In this document: one piece after another, positions 1-8,214 of the stretch
How positions within the stretch are numbered: the first letter of the stretch is position 1
Layout of the letters: every line of letters starts with the position of its first letter
Source of the DNA: Pseudomonas sp. R4-35-07
GTDB lineage: Bacteria; Pseudomonadota; Gammaproteobacteria; Pseudomonadales; Pseudomonadaceae
Assembly: GCF_003852235.1 (NCBI RefSeq)
Contig: NZ_CP027732.1
Coordinates: 3,782,001-3,846,000 of the forward strand
Direction: 5' to 3'
Length of the DNA stretch: 64,000 nt
The notes under the pieces: generated by a model
Database searches by the model: none
What the model was told of the DNA's origin: nothing
What the model saw: the letters and a program-made list of their open reading frames with translations, nothing else
Translations under genes and position numbers: made by a program

Positions 1-1393
1 TTTTGGGACCGTAGAACGCGCCCTCTCCCGGCTGCAGGTCGTACGCAAGGCCCGCGCTGTCGAGTGCGGCGGCCAGTGCAGCTTCGGCGCGATCCCAGAG
101 TTCGTCGGAGCCGACGCGCTTTTCCGGACGAGTGGACAGTTTCATCTCGACCTCGGTGAAACCGAAATCGCGGTAAACGTCCATGGTCAACTTGATGAAC
201 GCGGCGGACTCGGCCTGCATCTGCTCTTCTGTGCAGAAGATATGGGCGTCATCCTGGGTGAAGCCGCGCACACGCATGATGCCGTGCAGCGCACCCGATG
301 GCTCGTTGCGGTGGCAGGCACCGAATTCGGCCAGGCGCATCGGCAACTCGCGGTAGCTCTTCAGGCCCTGGTTGAACACCTGCACGTGGCATGGGCAGTT
401 CATCGGCTTGATGGCGTAGTCGCGGTTTTCCGACTGGGTGGTGAACATATTGTCGGCGTAGTTGGCCCAGTGCCCGGATTTCTCCCACAGACTGCGATCA
501 ACCACCTGCGGGGTCTTGATCTCCAGGTAACCGTTTTCACGCTGAACCTTGCGCATGTACTGCTCGAGCACCTGGTAGAGCGTCCAGCCGTTCGGATGCC
601 AGAACACCATGCCCGGCGCTTCTTCCTGGAGATGGAACAGGTTCAGGCGCTTGCCGATCTTGCGATGGTCGCGTTTCTCGGCTTCTTCGATACGCTGGAT
701 ATAGGCGGCCAGCTGCTTCTTGTCGGCCCAGGCGGTGCCGTAGATCCGTTGCAGCTGCTCGTTCTTCGCGTCGCCGCGCCAGTAGGCGCCGGACAATTTG
801 GTCAGCTTGAACGACTTGAGAAAGCGCGTGTTCGGCACGTGCGGGCCACGGCACATGTCGACGTATTCTTCGTGGTAGTACAGGCCCATGGCCTGCTCGT
901 CCGGCATGTCTTCCACCAGGCGCAGCTTATAGTCTTCGCCACGGGCGGTGAACACATCGATCACTTCGGCACGCGGGGTGACTTTCTTGATGACGTCGTA
1001 ATCTCTTTCGATCAGCGCGTGCATGCGCTGCTCGATCGCCGCCAGGTCGTCCGGTGTAAAAGGACGCTCATAGGCGATGTCGTAATAGAAGCCTTCGTCG
1101 ATGACCGGGCCGATCACCATTTTCGCGGTGGGATACAGCTGCTTGACCGCATGGCCAATCAGGTGTGCGCAAGAGTGGCGAATGATCTCCAGCCCCTCTT
1201 GATCCTTGGGCGTGATGATCTGCAGGCTGGCATCGGCGGTGATCAGGTCGCTGGCGTCAACCAGCTTGCCATCAACCTTGCCGGCCACGGTGGCCTTGGC
1301 CAGGCCGGCACCAATGGATGCGGCGACCTCGGCTACGGAAACCGAATGATCGAACGAACGTTGACTGCCGTCGGGTAGAGTAATAGTTGGCAT
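1..1393 (-). CDS. thrS: Threonyl-tRNA synthetase, 3' part missing at window edge
   Basis: This enzyme charges tRNA-Thr in the cytoplasm. The reading frame starts at an ATG at 1393, five bases after a strong GGAGAGGAGG ribosome site, and runs off the left edge with no stop, so about 464 residues are present. The N-terminus ([14 protein letters not shown]) is a TGS domain. It is followed by the editing domain with its [12 protein letters not shown] segment and by the beginning of the class II catalytic core. The leader upstream contains two hairpins, annotated separately. In other pseudomonads thrS precedes infC-rpmI-rplT, which would lie beyond the left edge. Confidence 0.97.
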   Translation of the reverse strand, partial: MPTITLPDGSQRSFDHSVSVAEVAASIGAGLAKATVAGKVDGKLVDASDLITADASLQIITPKDQEGLEIIRHSCAHLIGHAVKQLYPTAKMVIGPVIDEGFYYDIAYERPFTPDDLAAIEQRMHALIERDYDVIKKVTPRAEVIDVFTARGEDYKLRLVEDMPDEQAMGLYYHEEYVDMCRGPHVPNTRFLKSFKLTKLSGAYWRGDAKNEQLQRIYGTAWADKKQLAAYIQRIEEAEKRDHRKIGKRLNLFHLQEEAPGMVFWHPNGWTLYQVLEQYMRKVQRENGYLEIKTPQVVDRSLWEKSGHWANYADNMFTTQSENRDYAIKPMNCPCHVQVFNQGLKSYRELPMRLAEFGACHRNEPSGALHGIMRVRGFTQDDAHIFCTEEQMQAESAAFIKLTMDVYRDFGFTEVEMKLSTRPEKRVGSDELWDRAEAALAAALDSAGLAYDLQPGEGAFYGPK

Positions 1394-1412
1394 GGCGCCT
1401 CCTCTCCTAGTG

Positions 1413-1433
1413 GTGACCCCTACCAAAGGTCAC
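1413..1433 (-). promoter_or_regulatory. Hairpin next to the thrS ribosome site, candidate ThrRS operator
   Basis: In the thrS mRNA a perfect 6-bp stem (GUGACC/GGUCAC) closes a 9-nt loop, UUUGGUAGG, and ends about 10 nt before the Shine-Dalgarno sequence. The loop contains U-GGU-A, which looks like the tRNA-Thr(GGU) anticodon loop. E. coli ThrRS represses its own mRNA by binding an anticodon-like hairpin at a comparable place. Regulation here is inferred from that analogy. Confidence 0.4.
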
Positions 1434-1488
1434 GTGGGTTGGGATGAGCCAGTACAAGATCCAACACCAGGCCGCTCAATGCTGAACG

Positions 1489-1507
1489 CCTGCCTTACAG
1501 CGGCAGG
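1489..1507 (-). promoter_or_regulatory. Second hairpin in the thrS leader
   Basis: This is a perfect 6-bp stem (CCTGCC/GGCAGG) with a 7-nt loop, about 55 nt upstream of the first leader hairpin. E. coli thrS also carries two stem-loops in its operator, so this may be the partner site. The function is inferred only. Confidence 0.25.
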
Positions 1508-1757
1508 AGCCTTTCGGCCAACCGATAATCGAACCAGAGTGACTGGATTAAAAAAAATAACTTGGCAAGGCGGCAAATGGCGCACCTGGAAAAAGCCAAG
1601 CCCAGGATGCTAGCACAGATGAACGGTCATCGCGCCGACACGACCTGCGGTAGAAGTAAATTCGATGCCTTATGGTCGCAAAAGTGAACTTGAGCTGTAC
1701 GTCACGCCTCAAACACCCCGAGAATCGCCGTTCGTCCTCGACCCAAAGGAGCATCCC

Positions 1758-2072
1758 ATGATGCGTTTTACCTCGACACTCGCCCTCGCCGCTTCCCTGG
1801 CGTTCCTTTCGTTTGGCGCGCAAGCCGCAGCACCATCGAACTGGCCGGAAGGCGCCCGTGACGCCTTCGTCAAAGACTGCAGCGCTGCGGCCAGCCAGAA
1901 CGTGGACGTCAAAACTGCCAAAGATCATTGTGAATGTGGCGCCGACAAGATCAACGCCGAATTGAGCACTGCGGAAATCAAAGAATTGATGACCAACCAG
2001 AACGCCAGCCCAGAGCTTAAAAACAAAGCGGTTGCGGCTATTTCGTCCTGCAAAGTGGTCAAGAAAAAGTAA
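1758..2072 (+). CDS. Small secreted protein of unknown function
   Basis: The gene encodes a 104-residue protein with a clear signal peptide (MMRFTSTLALAASLAFLSFGAQA, cleaved after AQA). The mature part is about 80 residues and holds three cysteines, two of them as CEC near residue 60 and one close to the C-terminus, with a Lys-rich end. The start at 1758 is chosen because AAAGGA lies just upstream and the signal peptide begins there; an ATG immediately follows at 1761. I do not recognise a named family. A periplasmic location is inferred. Two hairpin terminators follow. Confidence 0.75.
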   Translation: MMRFTSTLALAASLAFLSFGAQAAAPSNWPEGARDAFVKDCSAAASQNVDVKTAKDHCECGADKINAELSTAEIKELMTNQNASPELKNKAVAAISSCKVVKKK

Positions 2073-2107
2073 GAACGCTCACTGATCGGGCGTCTTTTTT
2101 GCCAGAA

Positions 2108-2130
2108 AAACAGCCTGAAAACGGCTGTTT
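2108..2130 (+). terminator. Hairpin terminator after the small secreted protein gene
   Basis: A perfect 8-bp stem (AAACAGCC/GGCTGTTT) with a 7-nt loop lies 35 bases after the stop codon at 2072. Confidence 0.5.
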
Positions 2131-2183
2131 CTCACAAATTACGTAGCTTTTACGGCTTTTTTTAACAGCTGATATTTCGCTCC

Positions 2184-2206
2184 AAAGCCCCGTAGAACGG
2201 GGCTTT
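2184..2206 (+). terminator. Second hairpin upstream of the cold-shock gene
   Basis: A perfect 9-bp stem (AAAGCCCCG/CGGGGCTTT) with a 5-nt loop. It has the form of an intrinsic terminator and probably insulates the cold-shock gene from upstream transcription. Confidence 0.6.
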
Positions 2207-2361
2207 CAGCCAAAACAGGCACGCAACGCAACGCGATTGATTAGCAAACAATGCCTTGGGGGGGCTCCCAAGCCGAACATTTCGACTATGATAGCCCTGT
2301 GTGCCCAGTTGGCCTGAGCAGCACAGCACTACTGAAAATATATGTTTCTTGGAGATACACC

Positions 2362-2574
2362 ATGTCTAATCGCCAAACCGGCACCGTTAAATGGTTCAAC
2401 GATGAAAAAGGCTTCGGCTTCATCACTCCTCAAGGTGGCGGTGACGACCTGTTCGTACACTTCAAAGCTATCGAAAGCGACGGTTTCAAAAGCCTGAAAG
2501 AAGGCCAAACCGTTTCCTTCGTGGCTGAGAAAGGCCAAAAGGGTATGCAAGCTGCACAAGTTCGCGGCGAGTAA
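2362..2574 (+). CDS. capB: Cold-shock protein, CspA/CapB type
   Basis: This 70-residue single cold-shock domain protein is an RNA chaperone that melts secondary structure at low temperature. Both RNA-binding motifs are intact: KGFGFI (RNP1) and LFVHF (RNP2). The start at 2362 follows TTGGAGA by seven bases and matches the usual family length; an in-frame codon further upstream would add a tail unlike cold-shock proteins. A TATGAT element at 2287-2292 could be the -10 box, giving a leader of about 65 nt. A strong terminator follows at 2589-2620. Pseudomonas carries several paralogues, so the exact symbol is uncertain. Confidence 0.93.
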   Translation: MSNRQTGTVKWFNDEKGFGFITPQGGGDDLFVHFKAIESDGFKSLKEGQTVSFVAEKGQKGMQAAQVRGE

Positions 2575-2588
2575 TTCTCCGCTGAGCT

Positions 2589-2620
2589 AAAAAAACCCCG
2601 TCCATGTGACGGGGTTTTTT
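2589..2620. terminator. Strong bidirectional terminator
   Basis: A 9-bp GC-rich core stem (AACCCCGTC/GACGGGGTT) with loop CATGT is extended by runs of A and T on either side. It serves the cold-shock gene and the converging lipoprotein gene at 2647. Confidence 0.9.
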
Positions 2621-2646
2621 ATGGATGCTGCAAAAGCCAGAGGCTA

Positions 2647-2967
2647 TCAGCCGCAATTGACCCGCGTAATCACCAGGTTATCGTCGGTGTTCAGGTTCAG
2701 GCGGTCGGAGCGATACTCCAGCGTGATCATGTCGTTGGGTTTGAGGATGCGTGCGTTCTGCGCACCGGCACGCGTACGTGCCTGCTCCAGCAGTTGAGGC
2801 GAGGCTTTCTGGCCGATCGTGAACTCGGCAGCCTTCGACTCACAGCGGCTATGACCAGCATCGGTCACGGTGGCATCTTTGCCTGGCTCAGAGGCACCCG
2901 GGGTGCTGCAACCCGCCAACGCGAGCGCTGCCAACAAAGTACCGAATGATGCGAGCTTCCAAGGCAT
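2647..2967 (-). CDS. Lipoprotein of the peptidase inhibitor I78 family
   Basis: This 106-residue protein has a lipoprotein signal ending in the lipobox LAGC (Cys20). The mature domain resembles inhibitor family I78: a Cys-containing N-part, then a segment with LLEQARTRAGAQNARILKP, and a final TRVNCG whose cysteine would pair with the earlier one (RCESKA). Family members inhibit serine proteases such as subtilisin, so a role at the cell envelope is likely but inferred. It is a single gene converging on the cold-shock gene. Confidence 0.8.
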   Translation of the reverse strand: MPWKLASFGTLLAALALAGCSTPGASEPGKDATVTDAGHSRCESKAAEFTIGQKASPQLLEQARTRAGAQNARILKPNDMITLEYRSDRLNLNTDDNLVITRVNCG

Positions 2968-3111
2968 GAAGCCTCCTATGATTAAAAATGGACAGAGATC
3001 GTGCGACAGCGAGTGAGCCGATTGGTTTCAAGACGTTAACGCCTGACGCCCAAGTCTGCCTGAGTCACGCCCGGCAAGCGCCCCGTCAATCGTGACTAGA
3101 TATGAACATGC

Positions 3112-3417
3112 TCAGTAGATATCGATGTAGTCAGATGACGGCGTTGGCCAATTCTGCTTGAGCGCGTTGAAAATCTGCATCACCCAGACTTCGTCGTTTG
3201 CGGCCACGTTACCCACATAACCGGAACCCTTTGCCCAGGTCTCCAGGCGAAACAGCAAACCACCTATATCAGCGCCCCCGACCACGCCTGAAGAAATGTA
3301 GGCAATACCCGCCTTGCTGACCCGCAGCTGGGTGTGCTCATCGTCACTGGCGCTGGCCAGCAGTTGGCGCACAGCGGCCAGCGTAAGACTCTCGGGGTTA
3401 TTCAAATCGATCTGCAC
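3112..3417 (-). CDS. Conserved hypothetical protein, about 101 residues
   Basis: This small soluble protein has no signal peptide or membrane segment. The central part contains a Gly-rich stretch (SSGVVGGADIGGL) and the C-terminus is acidic and aromatic (DYIDIY). I choose the GTG at 3417, giving a start VQIDLNNPESL; a TTG six codons further upstream lacks a ribosome site. It resembles uncharacterised Pseudomonas proteins as far as I recall, and no function can be assigned. Confidence 0.65.
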   Translation of the reverse strand: MQIDLNNPESLTLAAVRQLLASASDDEHTQLRVSKAGIAYISSGVVGGADIGGLLFRLETWAKGSGYVGNVAANDEVWVMQIFNALKQNWPTPSSDYIDIY

Positions 3418-3573
3418 GCAGTGTTTCCCGGCCAATAAACAGGCGGACAGTGTCGCACACCCCCTTCCTCATGCCTAAGTAGCAGTGCCAACTTGCGCGC
3501 AAAATGGTTAACTGCGCCCGCTGCAGCCACACGCCAGCGCATTGCCCAGTACCTACAGCCCGCGAGATTTCCC

Positions 3574-3780
3574 ATGACCACCGTAACGCTCCAAGCCGAT
3601 ATCAAAGCCAAATGGCCCCAAGGGCAAAGCTCCTACAGCCCCGGGAGTCCGGAGGAATTGGCGATCATCGGTATCGACCTGCTGGTCAAGGAGCTCGGCA
3701 CCAAGGGCGCGCAAGCATTCATCAGCCAGGTATTCGAGAAATACCCGGCCGACCACATGGGCGCACCCGAGCGCGAATAA
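3574..3780 (+). CDS. Conserved hypothetical protein, 68 residues
   Basis: A short soluble protein beginning MTTVTLQADIKAKWPQG and ending in an acidic tail. It has an amphipathic helical middle (LAIIGIDLLVKEL) and no signal peptide. Start 3574 is taken as the first ATG giving a coherent protein; the ribosome site is weak. It converges on the nucleoside hydrolase gene, with a shared hairpin between the two. The function is unknown. Confidence 0.6.
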   Translation: MTTVTLQADIKAKWPQGQSSYSPGSPEELAIIGIDLLVKELGTKGAQAFISQVFEKYPADHMGAPERE

Positions 3781-3782
3781 GA

Positions 3783-3806
3783 ACCGGCCGGCGAACGCCG
3801 ACCGGT
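3783..3806. terminator. Hairpin between convergent genes
   Basis: An 11-bp GC-rich stem with one mismatch and a very tight loop lies between the ends of the genes at 3780 and 3814. It has no clear T run, so its strength is uncertain. Confidence 0.4.
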
Positions 3807-3813
3807 AAGGGGG

Positions 3814-4842
3814 TTACTTCAAACGCGCCAGGCGCTCGGTCAAGAGATCGAAGAAGCCCTGGGCGTCGCCGTTTTCGACCCAGAATGCATTCTTGTCCTG
3901 CTTCAGGCCGTCGTACCAATCGACAATGGTCTGGCCGAAGGTCGGGCCTTCCCGGCTGTCGACAACCACATTGACCTGGCGACCGCTGAACAGCGACGGC
4001 TTGAGCAGGTAGGCGACCACCGTGGCGTCATGCACCGGCCCGCCAGGAATGCCGTAGTGCTCCATATCGCCTTTGACGTATTCGTTAAGAATATTGCTCA
4101 CGACCTTGCTTGCGTTGTTGTTCAGGTCGGCAATTTTCTTCAGGCGAGCCTCGCTGGTCAGCACCTTATGGGTCACGTCCAACGGCAGGTAGGTCAACTT
4201 CACGCCGCTTTTAAGCACGATCTCAGCGGCCACCGGGTCAGCGAACAGGTTGAACTCGGCCACCGGCGTGATATTGCCGCCATTGAAGTGCGCACCGCCC
4301 ATCACCACCACTTCCTTGATGCCCTGGGTGATTTCTGGTGCCTGGGTTAATGCCAGGGCCAAGTTGGTCTGCGGGCCGAGCATGGCAATAGTGATGCTGT
4401 GGGGCTTGGCGGCCGTCAGGGTCTTGATCAGGTAATCCACGGCGTTGCCGTCCGCCAGGCCTTGTTTCGGCTCGTGCACGGTCACACCGGAAATCCCTTC
4501 CTTGCCATGGATATTCTCGGCATAGATCGGCTTGCGCAGCAGCGGTGCCGGAGCTCCCGCGTATACCGGGATGTCCTCGCGCCCTGCCCACTCGCGCGCC
4601 AGGCGTGCATTGCGCGAGGTTTTGTCCAGGCGCACGTTGCCGGCCACGGTCGTCAGCGCGCGGATGCTCAGCTCTTCCGGCGACGCCATGGCGAACAGCA
4701 AGGCAACCACGTCATCAGCACCTGGGTCGGTATCGATGATCAGGTCGATTTTTTCTGCCGCCTGGGCGCTTGCAGCGGTAAGTGCGGACAAAAGCAGAAC
4801 ACTCCGAAACAGGTTTTTCACGGATGGAAGACCACGTTGCAT
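3814..4842 (-). CDS. Periplasmic nucleoside hydrolase, last gene of the ribose operon
   Basis: This protein would hydrolyse ribonucleosides to a base and ribose. The precursor has 342 residues. A signal peptide ends near ASAQA at about residue 28, and the Ca2+-binding signature DTDPGADD of inosine-uridine nucleoside hydrolases follows directly. The start at 4842 is supported by AAGGAG seven bases upstream. The gene lies 26 bp after rbsD, so it is co-transcribed with the ribose transporter and kinase. That context suggests periplasmic cleavage of nucleosides with uptake of the released ribose by RbsABC. Substrate preference cannot be read from the sequence. Confidence 0.9.
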   Translation of the reverse strand: MQRGLPSVKNLFRSVLLLSALTAASAQAAEKIDLIIDTDPGADDVVALLFAMASPEELSIRALTTVAGNVRLDKTSRNARLAREWAGREDIPVYAGAPAPLLRKPIYAENIHGKEGISGVTVHEPKQGLADGNAVDYLIKTLTAAKPHSITIAMLGPQTNLALALTQAPEITQGIKEVVVMGGAHFNGGNITPVAEFNLFADPVAAEIVLKSGVKLTYLPLDVTHKVLTSEARLKKIADLNNNASKVVSNILNEYVKGDMEHYGIPGGPVHDATVVAYLLKPSLFSGRQVNVVVDSREGPTFGQTIVDWYDGLKQDKNAFWVENGDAQGFFDLLTERLARLK

Positions 4843-4868
4843 AAAACACTCCTTGTCGTAGGGGGACT

Positions 4869-5273
4869 CTAGAAGGTTACGCCGGAGACCAGCGCGATAT
4901 TGCAGTACGGTTGACATTCGCCGGTGCGCACCACGGCGCGCGCCTTGCCACTCAGTTGCTTGAACGCGTCATGGCTGAGCAGGCGTCGTTCGCCCAGCGC
5001 GGCCTGTGCGGTCAACGCATTGAGCTCGGTCAGCGCCGGCGGCTGCTTGAGCAGGATTTCTTCAGCCAGTACGTGGCTTTCCACCTGCATTTCGCTGAGC
5101 ACAACGCGCAGGGTGCTGATGAAATCCGGGATGCCCTGGGTCAGCGCCAGGTCGATCAACTCGACGCCAGGTGGCACCGGCAGGCCGGCATCACCGATGA
5201 CCAGGATGTCGCCGTGCCCCAGTGACGCGATCACGCGCGACAGGGCGATATTGAGCAGAGGGGTCTTTTTCAT
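4869..5273 (-). CDS. rbsD: D-ribose pyranase
   Basis: RbsD interconverts the beta-pyranose and beta-furanose forms of ribose so that ribokinase receives furanose. The protein has 134 residues, the usual length. The catalytic His20 lies in LGHGD, and the C-terminal [10 protein letters not shown] motif is typical of the family. The start codon overlaps the stop of rbsK by four bases, which implies translational coupling. Confidence 0.95.
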   Translation of the reverse strand: MKKTPLLNIALSRVIASLGHGDILVIGDAGLPVPPGVELIDLALTQGIPDFISTLRVVLSEMQVESHVLAEEILLKQPPALTELNALTAQAALGERRLLSHDAFKQLSGKARAVVRTGECQPYCNIALVSGVTF

Positions 5274-6187
5274 GAGGGCACAAAACCTTGTACGTCGTGC
5301 AGGGTAGGAATAGAAGGTTGGGCGCCGGCACGGGTCACCGACAACGCTGCCGCAACCTGGCCAAACCGGATCGCCTCGGCTTCGCTCTTGCCTGCGGCCA
5401 ATGCCGCAGCAAAACCACCTACGAAGGTATCGCCGGCAGCCGTGGTGTCCACCGCCGTGACCTTGGGCGCGACCAAGTGTTCGAAGCTGTTGCCATCGGC
5501 AAACAGTGCACCCTGGGCGCCCAGGGTGATGATGACTTTAGCGGCGCCAGCCTTGATCAGCGCGGTAGCCGCGAGCTTGGCGCTGTCGAGCGAATCAACC
5601 GTCACGCCGCTCAAGGCGCTGGCTTCACTTTCATTGGGGATCAGGTAGTCAATCGAGGCATACCACGCGGCCGGCAAGGGCCCACTGGCGGGCGCTGGAT
5701 TGAGGATCACCGTCTTGCCCAGCCCGCGGCCGCGCTTGAGCGTATGCCCGACGGTTTCCATCGGTACTTCAAGCTGGCAGATGATCACGTCGGCGGCCTG
5801 CAACACTGCATCGCAGGCCGTCATCGAGTCCGGCGTCAACTGACCGTTACTGCCCGCCACAATCACAATCGCGTTCTGGCTGCTGTCATCCACCACGATC
5901 AGCGCGACACCACTGGAGCCTTCGACGGTGCTGACGGCCTGACAATCGATACCTTCGACCACCAGTGCATCACGCAGTTGGCCGCCGTAGGCGTCAGTGC
6001 CGACACAACCGATCATCGCCACATCCGCCCCCAGGCGCGCCAGGGCTACGGCCTGGTTGGCGCCCTTGCCACCGGGTACAGTGGAAAACGTCTGGCCGAT
6101 CAGTGTTTCACCGGCACGCGGCAAGCGACTGGCGCGGGTGACCAGGTCCATGTTCAAGCTGCCTACTACCACTACTTTTGCTGGCAT
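5270..6187 (-). CDS. rbsK: Ribokinase
   Basis: Ribokinase phosphorylates ribose to ribose 5-phosphate using ATP. The 305-residue PfkB-family protein shows the N-terminal signature [15 protein letters not shown] at residues 39-53 and the C-terminal anion-hole and catalytic motif DTTAAGDTF, with Asp253 as catalytic base. It lies 23 bp after rbsR and overlaps rbsD by four bases. Confidence 0.97.
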   Translation of the reverse strand: MPAKVVVVGSLNMDLVTRASRLPRAGETLIGQTFSTVPGGKGANQAVALARLGADVAMIGCVGTDAYGGQLRDALVVEGIDCQAVSTVEGSSGVALIVVDDSSQNAIVIVAGSNGQLTPDSMTACDAVLQAADVIICQLEVPMETVGHTLKRGRGLGKTVILNPAPASGPLPAAWYASIDYLIPNESEASALSGVTVDSLDSAKLAATALIKAGAAKVIITLGAQGALFADGNSFEHLVAPKVTAVDTTAAGDTFVGGFAAALAAGKSEAEAIRFGQVAAALSVTRAGAQPSIPTLHDVQGFVPS

Positions 6188-6210
6188 ACATCAGTACTCA
6201 TCAATTCGGT

Positions 6211-7233
6211 TCAGCGGTATTGGGCGAACACACCGGCCAATGGCGCCGTCGACTCACGCAAGACAATACTCGGCGTCACGATACGTTGATCGATCGGGCG
6301 TTGGGGTGTCGCTATACGTCGCAATAATAATTCAGCCGCTGTCTCGCCCAGTTGCAGGATCGACTGCCCGACCGTGGTCAGCGCCGGATAAACATACCGG
6401 CCCATTTGAATGTCATCGAAACCAATCACCGACAGCTCGCCCGGCACGCGGATATTCTGCTCTGCCGCGGCGCGCAGCACGCCGAAACCGATCATGTCGT
6501 TACAGGCAAATATCGCACTGGGGGGTTGCTGCGCAAGCAATTGCACAGCGGCGGCATAGCCGCCGGTGCTGGTGAAATCACTTTCCCGAATGCGCTCAGC
6601 CGCTATTTCAACCCCGGCTTCGCGCAGCGCACGCCGATACCCTGCCAGACGCATTTGCGCCACGCGAGTATGGGCCGGGCCGGCGATGCAGGCGATGTCG
6701 CGATGGCCCAATTCAAGCAAGTGCCGGGTCGCCAGGTAAGCCCCCTCTTCATGATCGATACGCACCAGGTCGACGTCGATACCGTCCAGTGCCCGGTCGA
6801 CTATCACCATGGGCGTGCGCACCGCACTCAAGCCAGCGGCGAGGCCACTGTCATCGCCGCCCACCGAGGTCACGATCAAGCCATCGACGCGTTTCTCCAG
6901 CAACACGCGCAAATAGCTGCGCTGCTTTTCGGCATTGTCGTCGGAGTTGCAGAGGATCACGCAGTAGCCATTGCGCTCGCAATAGTCCTCAATGCCCCGG
7001 GCCAGTTCGGCGAAATACGGGTTGAGGCTGTTGGGCACCAGCAGCCCGATCGTCGCGGTGGTTTTGGCCTTGAGTGAGCGCGCGACCGCACTTGGCACGT
7101 AGTCCAACTGCTTGATCGCCGCCTCGACCTTGATGCGCACCGGCTCGCTGACCGGGCGCGTCTTGTTCACCACATGGGACACCGTGGTGTAGGAAATCCC
7201 CGCCAGCGCTGCCACATCCTTGATCGTTGCCAT
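6211..7233 (-). CDS. rbsR: LacI-family ribose repressor
   Basis: This 340-residue regulator has an N-terminal LacI helix-turn-helix (MATIKDVAALAGISYTTVSH) and hinge helix, followed by a periplasmic-binding-protein-like sensor domain. It sits inside the operon, 3 bp after rbsC. The probable target is the perfect palindrome at 10838-10851 in the rbsB promoter, which fits LacI-family operators. Ribose or its phosphate is the likely inducer, by family analogy. Confidence 0.95.
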   Translation of the reverse strand: MATIKDVAALAGISYTTVSHVVNKTRPVSEPVRIKVEAAIKQLDYVPSAVARSLKAKTTATIGLLVPNSLNPYFAELARGIEDYCERNGYCVILCNSDDNAEKQRSYLRVLLEKRVDGLIVTSVGGDDSGLAAGLSAVRTPMVIVDRALDGIDVDLVRIDHEEGAYLATRHLLELGHRDIACIAGPAHTRVAQMRLAGYRRALREAGVEIAAERIRESDFTSTGGYAAAVQLLAQQPPSAIFACNDMIGFGVLRAAAEQNIRVPGELSVIGFDDIQMGRYVYPALTTVGQSILQLGETAAELLLRRIATPQRPIDQRIVTPSIVLRESTAPLAGVFAQYR

Positions 7234-7236
7234 GGT

Positions 7237-8214
7237 TCAGCCCCGCCGACTGGCGCGCTGGCTGCGGTAAGTATCAAGGACCACGGCGATCACGATCACC
7301 GCACCGGTAATGATGCGCTTGGTCGGTTCTGTCGCGCCGATCTGCGCCAGGCCCGCAGCCAATACCGAAATAATCAGCACACCAAAAAAGGTACTGATGA
7401 CCGAACCGCGCCCGCCCATCAGGCTGGTACCGCCGATCACCACAGCAGCGATCACTTGCAGTTCCAGGCCCGAGCCGGCATTCGGATCCGCCGCTTCCAG
7501 GCGCGAGATCTGGAACAGCGCGGCCACGCCGGCCAGCAGGCCCATCAGGCTGAACACCAGGATCTTGTAGGGCTTGGGGTTGATACCGGCCAGGCGCACC
7601 GCTTCTTCGTTGGTACCGATACCGATCAGGTAGCGACCAAACACGGTGCGGGTCAGCACCAACTGAGCGGCGATGATCACCAGCAACGCAATGATGAACG
7701 ACGGCGAGATCCCGAACGCAATCGGGTTGGACAGCCAGGCAAACGAGTCACCGATATAAGCGGTGCGTGAGCCGGTCATCTGGTAGGCCACGCCCCGGGC
7801 CATCTCCAGCACGCCGAGGGACACGATAAAGGAAGGGATCCGCCAGGCCACGGTGATGGAGCCGGTGAGTGTGCCGGCCAATGCGGCGCAGCCCATGCCC
7901 AGCACGGCGGCCGGCAATACGCTCCAGCCCCAGCTCAGAATCGCCACGCTGACCGCCGACGCCGCCAAGGCCAGTACCGAGCCCACCGACAGGTCGATGC
8001 CACCGATGATCAGGATGAAGGTCATGCCCACCGCCAGTACCATCAGGTCTGGAATCTGGTTGGCCAGGGTGCTGAATGTGTCGTAGGACAGGAAGTGATC
8101 GCTGAGCACCGAGAACAGCGCAATCATTGCCAGCAACGCACCTGCCAGCCCCAGGTAGGTACCCAGGCCGTAGAAGTTGCCGCCAGTCTTACCGGGGGAA
8201 GTGGTTGTTTTCAT
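7237..8214 (-). CDS. rbsC: Ribose ABC transporter permease
   Basis: This 325-residue integral membrane protein has many hydrophobic segments and the conserved loop VGMTFILIIGGIDLSVGS of sugar permeases of the RbsC/AraH class. It forms the inner-membrane channel with the ATPase RbsA. Its start overlaps the rbsA stop by four bases. Confidence 0.96.
   Translation of the reverse strand: MKTTTSPGKTGGNFYGLGTYLGLAGALLAMIALFSVLSDHFLSYDTFSTLANQIPDLMVLAVGMTFILIIGGIDLSVGSVLALAASAVSVAILSWGWSVLPAAVLGMGCAALAGTLTGSITVAWRIPSFIVSLGVLEMARGVAYQMTGSRTAYIGDSFAWLSNPIAFGISPSFIIALLVIIAAQLVLTRTVFGRYLIGIGTNEEAVRLAGINPKPYKILVFSLMGLLAGVAALFQISRLEAADPNAGSGLELQVIAAVVIGGTSLMGGRGSVISTFFGVLIISVLAAGLAQIGATEPTKRIITGAVIVIAVVLDTYRSQRASRRG

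Larger units (their letters stand above)
1394..1757. other. Intergenic region between divergent thrS and a small secreted protein gene
   Basis: This 364-base stretch holds the thrS leader with its two hairpins on the minus strand and the promoter region of the gene at 1758 on the plus strand. Reading frames here have no ribosome site and no recognisable product. I see no further gene. Confidence 0.6.
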
